A stretch of 64,000 nucleotides of DNA, taken from Spirochaetota bacterium. GTDB lineage: Bacteria; Spirochaetota; UBA4802; UBA5368. Under the pieces are notes generated by a model that was not told the origin of the DNA, ran no database searches, and saw only the letters and a list, made by a program, of their open reading frames with translations. The stretch lies in assembly GCA_004297825.1 (NCBI GenBank), contig SCSX01000090.1, forward strand, positions 1-64,000. Direction: 5' to 3'. How positions within the stretch are numbered: position 1 is the stretch's first letter; each line of letters begins with the position of its first letter. This document shows positions 1 to 6,245 of this stretch, in pieces. The translations under genes and the position numbers were made by a program.

Positions 1-710
1 CGGTAACTCCGCTGAAAGCAGAACTCGTGACATCGTTGAACGGGAGAAAAGACCTAAATCGCCGCGTCAGCGGCAAACCTTATTAGCCCGCTTGTTTGAG
101 CCGAGTCCGGCGATAGCCGGCGAGGCGAGTTCGGGCGTTAGGCCCTCCGCCGCTTGAGGAGCGGGGAGAGTGGGAGCCACGAGGGAGAGAGGCCACGCAG
201 GCCTTTCTCCCTCGTGAAAGCATACACTGCCAGTGTGTAACGGGAATATGCCGTGAGGCGTCCCGCGCAACGCGTGAGGGGCCGGCTAAAGGCGCGACCT
301 CCTGTCGCAACGCCGGCATTAGTACATCCTGTACGTCATGCGCAGGGGCAGTCGCGGCAGCCGTTAGCCGCGACCGGAGCGAAGCGCAGCCCGCAGCAGC
401 CCGACCCGAGCGACGGGAGTAGAGCGAGATGAGCATGAGCGCATGTGCGATGCAACTGCATGACGCTGCAATCGTCGCGAGGGGCACGCCCGCCACGGGC
501 ACCTACAAAGCCGCCTTCGACGAACAGATGAAAACCTACGCCGACCGCATGGAGACGATGCAGACCGCGCGATCCACCAGGCCCGCCGCGCGGGGCACGC
601 CCGGATGGACCGTGGCCGGCAGAAAATGTACTTGCGGAAAATCGCCATGTTTTCAACTATTTGTACCAGCACTTGTCGATAAATATCATCCAGCGAAAGG
701 GGTAATCGAT
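1..710. other. Left-edge stretch without a convincing gene
   Basis: No frame here reads like a conserved protein. A frame open from base 3 to a TAG at 84-86 could be the tail of a gene that starts outside the window, but 27 codons are too few to claim it. Bases 87-374 are packed with inverted repeats (separate entry). Bases 375-700 contain an open frame that runs into the DUF2892 gene, but it has no recognisable domain and a better start with a ribosome binding site lies at 711. Confidence 0.5.
87..374. repeat. Cluster of inverted repeats / structured DNA
   Basis: The longest hairpin spans 178-216: 17 paired positions with one G-T and a five-base loop. Others are GTCGCGGC (351-358) with GCCGCGAC (367-374), GTACA-tcc-TGTAC near 323-335, GCGAC-ctcct-GTCGC just before it, and CCGGC-gatag-CCGG-type pairing near 108-121. 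The segment around 87-143 ends in GGGCGTTAGGC, which resembles the right end of an integron attC site, but the matching left core is absent. Origin and function are unknown; a repeat element or a structured RNA are both possible. Confidence 0.5.
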
Positions 711-950
711 ATGACCATGAACGTAGGGCCCGCGGACAAATATATCCGGATTCTCGTGGGCATCGGACTGCTGCTTCAGATAATCATTCTCTCGCCCGGC
801 TGGCTGGGCACGCTCGCACTCCTCGTGGCCGGCGGCGCAATGTTCTTCACCGCGATCGGCGGATTCTGCTGGCCGTACAAGTTGCTCAGGATTACCAGTT
901 GCGCGGCCCCCAAGGCCCCGGACGCGGGCACCCAGGCGCACGGTCACTAA
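711..950 (+). CDS. DUF2892 (YgaP-like) inner-membrane protein
   Basis: A 79-residue protein of the DUF2892 family, small inner-membrane proteins often found alone or fused to rhodanese domains. The family pattern is visible: an N-terminal N-V-G-x-x-D-K-x-I-R-I motif, two hydrophobic segments (about residues 12-28 and 33-50), then F-C-W-P-Y-K-L-L and a short hydrophilic tail. The start at 711 is chosen because AAAGGGG lies nine bases upstream and because conserved sequence begins there; the frame is open further upstream without recognisable content. A strong hairpin terminator follows at 984-1018, so it is probably a single-gene unit. Function is unknown for the family; a role in sulfur or metal handling is only inferred from typical neighbours. 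Confidence 0.8.
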   Translation: MTMNVGPADKYIRILVGIGLLLQIIILSPGWLGTLALLVAGGAMFFTAIGGFCWPYKLLRITSCAAPKAPDAGTQAHGH

Positions 951-983
951 ACCGTTCCCGGCACATGGACGCGACGACGCACA

Positions 984-1018
984 TAAAGGCAGGCGCGCGA
1001 CCTGCCTTTATTATTTTT
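984..1018 (+). terminator. Rho-independent terminator after the DUF2892 gene
   Basis: A perfect 10-bp stem (984-993 with 1001-1010), seven-base loop, followed by TTATTTTT. Confidence 0.85.
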
Positions 1019-1060
1019 CCCGGAAAAAATCGCACGGCAAACCCGCGTATTTTTCCGGGA
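1018..1060. repeat. Inverted repeat next to the terminator
   Basis: TCCCGGAAAAA (from 1018) is repeated in inverted form as TTTTTCCGGGA (to 1060), with about 18 bases between. The T-rich arm follows directly on the previous hairpin, so this could be a second terminator in tandem, active in either direction. Confidence 0.5.
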
Positions 1061-1131
1061 AGGCCCGCCCCGGAAGCCCCTGATTCCGCCCGCCGGGATT
1101 TTCGGGCGCCGATACTACCATAGGCCACACG

Positions 1132-2076
1132 ATGAACCCGCCCCGTACGCCCCGGAAACGCCTGGCCGTAAACACGAACACGCTTGTCTTTAAAAGCCGG
1201 GGCGCCCCCTGCGAGGCGACGCTCTATACGCCCGCCGATACGAACCCGCCCGTCATCGTAATGGCACACGGACTTGGCGCCGAGCGCTCGTTCGGCCTTG
1301 CCGCCTACGCCGGGCGTTTCGCCGCGGCGGGGTTCGCCGTCCTCGTGTTCGATTACCGGAATTTCGGCGGGAGCGCGGGGAAGCCGCGCAACCTGATTAA
1401 CCCGTGGCGCCACGTGGAGGATTACGGCGCGGCCATCGCCTGCGCCCGCTCGCTTCCGGGCGTCGATGCCTCCCGGATCGCGCTCTGGGGTACCTCGTTC
1501 AGCGGGGGCCACGTGATCGAGGCGGCCGTGCGCGACGGGAATATCGCTGCCATCGTCGCGCAGATTCCCTTCGTTGACGGTCGCGCCACCATGCGCATGT
1601 TCTCCGCTGGATTCATCGCGCGCAGCCTCCTGCACGGCCTGCGCGATCTCGGCGCGGCCGCGGCGCTCAGGGCCCCGCATACGGTCCCCATCGTGGGGGG
1701 CCCCGGCTGCTTCGCCCTCATGAACACACCCGAGTCCCTGCCCGGCTATACGAGCCTCCTCCCGGCCGATTCCCGCTGGCGGAACGAGGCTCCCGCGCGA
1801 ATCATGCTCCAGGTTCCCTTTTACCGTCCCGTGCGCCGCGCCCGCAGGCTCGCGTGTCCCGCGCTCGTAATCTGCGCGCGCCGTGATTCCCTTATCCCGG
1901 CCTCCGCCGTGGAAAAGGCCGCCGCCCGCATGCCGCGCGGCGAGTTCGCGGCGCTCGACTGCGGGCACTTCGACGTCTACCGCGGCAGGCTTTTCGCGAA
2001 AACTATCAGGATGGAGATCGACTTTTTCCTGCGGCACCTGTGCGCGGGAACGCGCGGTGCGGAAGGGGTCCGATAA
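1132..2076 (+). CDS. Alpha/beta hydrolase
   Basis: A 314-residue alpha/beta-hydrolase, cytoplasmic by lack of a signal peptide. Visible landmarks: the oxyanion-loop segment VIVMAHGLGAERS (about residues 41-53), the FDYRNFGGS strand-loop (73-81) and the nucleophile elbow W-G-T-S-F-S-G-G with Ser122. A late VICARRDSLIP segment supplies the usual acidic residue and DCGHFDVY the catalytic His. The layout is that of the dienelactone-hydrolase/peptidase S9-like proteins that act on small esters or amides; the substrate cannot be told. The gene lies six bases upstream of a metallo-hydrolase gene on the same strand, so the two are probably co-transcribed. The ATG at 1132 has no clear ribosome binding site. 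Confidence 0.85.
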   Translation: MNPPRTPRKRLAVNTNTLVFKSRGAPCEATLYTPADTNPPVIVMAHGLGAERSFGLAAYAGRFAAAGFAVLVFDYRNFGGSAGKPRNLINPWRHVEDYGAAIACARSLPGVDASRIALWGTSFSGGHVIEAAVRDGNIAAIVAQIPFVDGRATMRMFSAGFIARSLLHGLRDLGAAAALRAPHTVPIVGGPGCFALMNTPESLPGYTSLLPADSRWRNEAPARIMLQVPFYRPVRRARRLACPALVICARRDSLIPASAVEKAAARMPRGEFAALDCGHFDVYRGRLFAKTIRMEIDFFLRHLCAGTRGAEGVR

Positions 2077-2082
2077 CGCTCT

Positions 2083-2826
2083 ATGGCGGGTATACTCATT
2101 CTTGGAAACGGCGGCGCGGTCAACGACGGCCTGCCATATAACGCCTTCCTCGTGGACGGAACCGCGCTGGTCGAGGCGCCGCCGGACGTGATGCTTTCGC
2201 TTCACCGGGAAGGCATCGCGCCCCCCGCCATTGAAGACATCTACATCTCGCATCTTCACGGCGACCACTGCTTCGGCTTCCCCTTCCTGGCGCTGGGGCT
2301 TTTTTTTCAAAGCGTACGCGACGGGGACACGCGGCGACGCTCGGTCTTCGTCCCGGGGGGCGGACGGGACTACCTGCTCGCGCTCACGGAGATGGCGCTC
2401 GGCACGGCGCACCCGTGCATCGACTGGATTCGGGCGCGAATCATGTGGACCGATATATCGGTCACGAACCCCATACTCCTCGCGGGCCGTGAGACGCGCC
2501 TGTACCGCATGGAGCATTTCGTCGAGGCCTACGGCTTTACGATGCACGAGGGCGCATCCTGCCCGCTCGCCTACTCCGCCGATACGCTCTGGTGCGAAAG
2601 CATGGAGAGGATCATAGCGTGCGGACCGGAAATCTTCATCGTCGACCTGAACGGCGAGCCCGGCGACCCGGTCGCCGTGCATCTTTCGGAGGCGGAGCTC
2701 GTCGAAAAGGGCGTGCCCCTCGCGCGCGCCGGAACCCGGTTCCATGGAACCCACCTCAAACGGAATAAAAGCTCCGCCCACCCGGCGCTCTCCTATGTGC
2801 GTGCCGGCCAGTCGATTGTCACCTGA
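2083..2826 (+). CDS. Metallo-beta-lactamase-fold hydrolase
   Basis: A 247-residue MBL-fold protein with the zinc-binding H-L-H-G-D-H motif at residues 57-62 in the usual place after the second strand (DIYISHLHGDH). A later Y-S-A-D-T (around 165) matches the metal-bridging aspartate position, and the HGTH near residue 226 the final histidine. The N-terminal segment ILGNGGAVNDG resembles RNase Z/PhnP-like members of the superfamily, which cleave phosphodiesters, but the specific substrate is unknown. It starts six bases after the alpha/beta hydrolase and probably shares its transcript. The 182 bases after it are AT-rich and hold the promoter of the next operon. Confidence 0.85.
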   Translation: MAGILILGNGGAVNDGLPYNAFLVDGTALVEAPPDVMLSLHREGIAPPAIEDIYISHLHGDHCFGFPFLALGLFFQSVRDGDTRRRSVFVPGGGRDYLLALTEMALGTAHPCIDWIRARIMWTDISVTNPILLAGRETRLYRMEHFVEAYGFTMHEGASCPLAYSADTLWCESMERIIACGPEIFIVDLNGEPGDPVAVHLSEAELVEKGVPLARAGTRFHGTHLKRNKSSAHPALSYVRAGQSIVT

Positions 2827-2943
2827 AACACGCGCCGCGGAAATAATTTGACTTTAGCCCCTAAAATTGGCACACTTTAATATTGGGGACCTCCATCGCG
2901 TGCTAACGCTTGAATTTTGTCCTTTCGGCATTATTTTTTTTGT

Positions 2944-2972
2944 TTGACAGCAAAAGTGTAGTACATTAATAT
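2944..2972 (+). promoter_or_regulatory. Sigma-70-type promoter of the dsrE-like operon
   Basis: TTGACA at 2944-2949, 17-base spacer, TAATAT at 2967-2972, in a locally AT-rich stretch 37 bases before the start codon at 3009. Confidence 0.75.
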
Positions 2973-3008
2973 CATCTGAAATACTTAAATATCTGCCCCG
3001 GAGGACGT

Positions 3009-3548
3009 ATGGATCCCTCAAAGGAACTCGAACTTATTAAAAAGCAGGTGGAAGAAATAAAGGAAGGCTCGCAAAACAAGCTCTCCATGGTCGTATTCAG
3101 CGGCGACCTGGACAAGCTCCTGGCCGCATTCATCATTGCCACCGGCGCGGTCGCGATGGGCATGGAGGTAGTGATGTTCTTCACGTTCTGGGCGACCCCC
3201 GCGCTCCGTGATAAAAAGAAGAAGGCGAAGGGCAAGGACATCTTCGGAAAGATGTTCGGCTTCATGCTCCCCAAGGGAACCGGCAAGGTCAAGCTCGGGA
3301 AGATGCACATGGCCGGGATGGGCACCGGCATGATGAAATACCTCATGAAGAAGAAGAACGTGGCGTCCCTGGACGAGATGGTGTCGCTCGCCGCCGAGCT
3401 CGGGGTGAAAGTGTTCATATGCGAGATGTCCATGAGCCTCATGGGCTTCAAGCCTGAAGAAATGATAGACTACCCGGGTGTCGAGTTCGTGGGTGTCGCC
3501 TCGTTCCTCGCGGAAGCGGGTAACAGCAAGATCCAGTTGTTTATCTGA
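3009..3548 (+). CDS. DsrE-family sulfur-carrier-like protein
   Basis: A 179-residue cytoplasmic protein of the DsrE/DsrF/peroxiredoxin-like family. After a charged N-terminal helix (residues 1-24) it shows the family pattern L-S-M-V-V-F-S-G-D-L-D-K-L-L-A-A-F-I, then V-V-M-F-F-T-F-W, a Lys/Met-rich middle, and V-K-V-F-I-C-E-M-S (Cys near 138), the place where the sulfur-binding cysteine lies in related proteins. Such proteins pass persulfide sulfur to TusA in dissimilatory sulfur metabolism. Here it is followed by tusA and two membrane redox genes. The start at 3009 has GGAGG seven bases upstream. Co-occurrence with TusA is seen; participation in sulfur transfer is inferred from the family. 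Confidence 0.85.
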   Translation: MDPSKELELIKKQVEEIKEGSQNKLSMVVFSGDLDKLLAAFIIATGAVAMGMEVVMFFTFWATPALRDKKKKAKGKDIFGKMFGFMLPKGTGKVKLGKMHMAGMGTGMMKYLMKKKNVASLDEMVSLAAELGVKVFICEMSMSLMGFKPEEMIDYPGVEFVGVASFLAEAGNSKIQLFI

Positions 3549-3616
3549 CCACGGGCAGTTGCGCGCGCCACGGGCGGGACCTGATCCGGGCAACGGTGAA
3601 AATCTCTCATCCGCGG

Positions 3617-3642
3617 CATCCGGCAGCGGCCGGTGCCGGATG
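3617..3642. repeat. Hairpin between the dsrE-like gene and tusA
   Basis: Perfect 9-bp arms CATCCGGCA (3617-3625) and TGCCGGATG (3634-3642) with an eight-base loop and no T tract. It could stabilise or process the transcript; the following gene has its own strong ribosome binding site. Confidence 0.4.
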
Positions 3643-3719
3643 ACCCGGTCCCCGTTCCGTGAGATTATACGAGCGAAGAATTATTATTCCGATCAAACCA
3701 TAACCGCAAGGAGCGAATC

Positions 3720-3962
3720 ATGAGCGAAGAAATCAAAATTGACGTTAAGATGGATCTCAAGGGACTCGCCTGCCCCATGCCCGTCGTGAAGGTGAGCCAG
3801 CAGATCAAGAAGATGAAGGTGGGTGAGGTGATCGAAGCCGAAACCACCGACCCCGGGGCGCATGCCGATTTCCCCGCCTGGGCGAAATCCAGCGGCAACG
3901 AGCTCGTGAAGATCGTTAAAGAAGAAAAATCCGCAAAATTTATAATCAAGAAGCTGAAATAA
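3720..3962 (+). CDS. tusA: TusA-family sulfurtransferase
   Basis: An 80-residue TusA/SirA-like protein. The family signature D-L-K-G-L-A-C-P-M-P-V-V-K is complete; Cys18 of the CPxP motif is the persulfide-carrying residue. The rest fits the two-layer fold (G-E-V-I-E-A-E-T-T-D-P-G-A followed by F-P-A-W-A-K-S-S-G-N-E-L). TusA proteins relay sulfur between cysteine desulfurases or rhodaneses and acceptors such as DsrE or sulfite-reductase systems. AAGGAG lies seven bases before the ATG. Its position between a DsrE-like gene and a DsrM/DsrK-like pair points to energy-linked sulfur metabolism rather than tRNA thiolation, but that is inference. Confidence 0.92.
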   Translation: MSEEIKIDVKMDLKGLACPMPVVKVSQQIKKMKVGEVIEAETTDPGAHADFPAWAKSSGNELVKIVKEEKSAKFIIKKLK

Positions 3963-4153
3963 CCGGCCGCGAAGGCCAAACCGCAAGGACTGGCGATTCG
4001 CTCCCGGTAGAACATTCCCATCCGGGCGACGCGCTGATCAAGCCCTGCGCGCAGCGGGTGAGCGGTCTGCGTTCCGCCTGATAGGCACATATTTTCCCGC
4101 GATCGCGAGACCGCGGGAAGTAAATTCAAATTATCAGGATTACGGGGGGAGCT

Positions 4154-4870
4154 ATGTGGGAATTTTTCTCCTATTTCGTCATGGTGCCAATGGTGTACAT
4201 CGCCTTCGCGACGCTCATCCTGGGCATCATTTTCAAATTCATCGTGGTGTATCGGTCTCCGGGGATCCCGGGGAGGTTGCCCGTGTTTCCTATGGAAAAG
4301 TCGAAAACCCTGGGCCTGTTGAAGGAAGCCTTCACTATACCCGCCGCGTTCCGCGGCTCGAAGCCGTTCTGGTTTTTCCTGGTGCTCTTCCATGCCGCGT
4401 TCACCCTGGTGTTCCTGGGACACCTTGAGCTCGCGGGGGACATCCCCGTGCTTCGGTCCATCCCGCACGAGGTGTTCCTGGGCGCGGGCGCGTTAGGCGT
4501 CACGCTAGGCGTCTCCGTCATCTATTTCCTGTTCAGGCGGCTGCATACCCCGCACCGGGAAATATCGGTCATGGAGGACTATGTGCTTCTCCTGCTGCTG
4601 TTTTTCACGATACTGTTCGGGAGCATCCTGCACATGGCAGACCGCTACGGGATGACGGCGCTCAACATCCCGGTAGGGGACTACCGCGTCTACTTCTCGA
4701 GCCTGCTCGCGCTCAAGCCCAGGATGCCCGTGATGATCACCGCCTCCCCGCATTTCATCATTTTCATCCTGCACCTGTTCTTCGCGAACCTCGTGCTCAT
4801 CATGTTCCCCTTTACCAAGATGATCCACGCGGCGTTCATTTTCCCCGCACTCTCCATCAAGAGGAAATAG
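4154..4870 (+). CDS. NarI/DsrM-like membrane cytochrome b subunit
   Basis: A 238-residue integral membrane protein with about five hydrophobic segments (near residues 5-28, 74-92, 104-124, 142-160 and 198-220). Histidines sit inside or at the edges of these helices (in FHAAFTLVFLGHLEL, ILHMADRYG and ILHLFFANLV) as expected for two b-type hemes in the nitrate-reductase gamma/DsrM/HdrE family. Such subunits exchange electrons between the quinone pool and a cytoplasmic iron-sulfur partner. The partner is encoded two bases downstream (4873-6120). A GGGGGAG sits before the ATG. The family is clear; whether electrons flow to or from menaquinone cannot be read from sequence. Confidence 0.85.
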   Translation: MWEFFSYFVMVPMVYIAFATLILGIIFKFIVVYRSPGIPGRLPVFPMEKSKTLGLLKEAFTIPAAFRGSKPFWFFLVLFHAAFTLVFLGHLELAGDIPVLRSIPHEVFLGAGALGVTLGVSVIYFLFRRLHTPHREISVMEDYVLLLLLFFTILFGSILHMADRYGMTALNIPVGDYRVYFSSLLALKPRMPVMITASPHFIIFILHLFFANLVLIMFPFTKMIHAAFIFPALSIKRK

Positions 4871-4872
4871 CC

Positions 4873-6120
4873 ATGGAACCTGAAAAACTGCAAGGAATGA
4901 AGGACGCGATCCGGGGACGCCTTACCAAACCGATGCGCTACTACCTGGATCTGTGCACCCGCTGCGGGCTTTGCTACGAGTCCTGCCACGTGATCCAGGG
5001 CATTCACAAGCGCGAATACTCCCCCGTCGGGCGCGCCGAGGTCGTGCGCAAGGTCTTCCGGAAATATTTCCGGCCGTCCGGAAAATTTCTTCCCTCGTGG
5101 GGCGAGGCCACGGACCTGGACGACCGCGTGATGGACGAGCTCCTGGACGCCGCGTTTTCCTGCACGGGATGCCGGCGCTGCGTGATGCATTGCCCCTTCG
5201 GCATCGATACGGGACTCATCATGGGCATCGCCAAGGTGCTGCTCATCGAAAACGGCACCGCCCCCGAGGAGCTCCTCATGTTATCCGACGCGGCCGTCGA
5301 GAAGGGGAAAAGCATCGCCGAGTTCAAGGACGGCTACCGCTCTGTCATCTACGATCTTGAAAAACAGGTCCAGGAGCGCCTGGGACTGCCCTCCCCCGAG
5401 GGCGTGATCCCCATGGAAAAGAAGAACGCGAACATCCTCTACGTGGCGCTCGCCGGGGCGCGCTCCATCGTGAATCCCGCGATCATCTTCAATGCCGCGA
5501 AAGAGGACTGGACCCTGTCATTTTTCGAGGCCGTGAACTTCGGGCAGTTCCTGGGAGACCCCGAGAAGATGAAATTCATCGCGAACCGCGTGGTGAACGA
5601 GGCGAAGGAACTGGGCGTGAAGGAGGTCGTGATCGTGGAATGTGGCACCGCCTACCGCATCCCGAAATTCATGCTGGGCCCCTTGCCCTTCAAGGTCACG
5701 AGCATTGTGGAGCTGATACACCGGTACCTGAAAGAAGGAAGGATCAAATTGAAAGAGGGGGCGCTCACTGCCCCGGTCACCTATCACGACCCGTGCCAGC
5801 TGGGACGCAACGGCGGCGTGTTCGAGGAACCGCGCGAGATACTCCAGATTCTCGCGAAGGACTACCGCGAGATGAGCCCCACGCGCGAATTCAACTGGTG
5901 CTGCGGCGGCGGGGGCGGTCTCGTGGCGCTCGACAACGAGAATTTCAGGATAAAATCCGGGAAGCCCAAGCGCGACCAGATCGTCGCCACGGGCGCGAAG
6001 GTCGTGGTATCGGCCTGCGAAAACTGCATCTCCCAGCTCGAGACCATCAGGTCGGGGTACGACCTCGACGTGGAGGTCCGCTACCTGACCGAAATCGTCG
6101 CGGAAAACCTGGTGGTGTGA
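4873..6120 (+). CDS. HdrD/DsrK-like iron-sulfur protein
   Basis: A 415-residue protein of the heterodisulfide-reductase D / DsrK / GlpC group. Two [4Fe-4S] ferredoxin motifs are intact: Cys28-x2-Cys31-x2-Cys34-x3-Cys38 and Cys97-x2-Cys100-x2-Cys103-x3-Cys107-Pro. Of the two CCG domains, the C-terminal one is complete (H-D-P-C-Q-L-G-R, then N-W-C-C-G-G-G-G-G, then S-A-C-E-N-C), enough for a catalytic non-cubane cluster. The N-terminal CCG domain has lost the CC pair and keeps only V-E-C-G-T-A-Y-R. It follows the cytochrome b gene by two bases, making an HdrED/DsrMK-type module that would reduce or oxidise a disulfide or persulfide at the cytoplasmic face. The link to TusA/DsrE upstream suggests a persulfide-type substrate. 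Confidence 0.87.
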   Translation: MEPEKLQGMKDAIRGRLTKPMRYYLDLCTRCGLCYESCHVIQGIHKREYSPVGRAEVVRKVFRKYFRPSGKFLPSWGEATDLDDRVMDELLDAAFSCTGCRRCVMHCPFGIDTGLIMGIAKVLLIENGTAPEELLMLSDAAVEKGKSIAEFKDGYRSVIYDLEKQVQERLGLPSPEGVIPMEKKNANILYVALAGARSIVNPAIIFNAAKEDWTLSFFEAVNFGQFLGDPEKMKFIANRVVNEAKELGVKEVVIVECGTAYRIPKFMLGPLPFKVTSIVELIHRYLKEGRIKLKEGALTAPVTYHDPCQLGRNGGVFEEPREILQILAKDYREMSPTREFNWCCGGGGGLVALDNENFRIKSGKPKRDQIVATGAKVVVSACENCISQLETIRSGYDLDVEVRYLTEIVAENLVV

Positions 6121-6167
6121 ATCGATTGCGCGGGTGAACCGCGGGACGCCGTTAAATAGGATGGGTG

Positions 6168-6221
6168 CGCCGAAAAACCGGTAGAGACGCGATTAATCGC
6201 GTCTCTACCGGTTTTTCGGCG
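6168..6221. terminator. 54-bp perfect palindrome, probable bidirectional terminator
   Basis: Bases 6168-6194 are the exact reverse complement of 6195-6221. The inner stem CCGGTAGAGACGCGAT with its complement is flanked by AAAAA on the left and TTTTT on the right, so it reads as a terminator on both strands. It lies between convergent genes (ends at 6120 and 6246). The core GTAGAGACGCGATTAATCG resembles a palindrome that, from general knowledge, recurs in unrelated bacterial genomes, so it may also be a dispersed repeat. Confidence 0.8.
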
Positions 6222-6245
6222 TCTACCGGACCGGTTTTACGACGG

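Noticed and set aside
892-2781. Very long open frame on the minus strand opposite the hydrolase genes
   Set aside because: It is antisense to two genes with clear motifs, has a composition typical of high-GC shadow frames and no recognisable domain.
2846-2890. Sigma-54 promoter suggested by TGGCACACTTT
   Set aside because: The GC of the -12 element is not at the required distance after GG.
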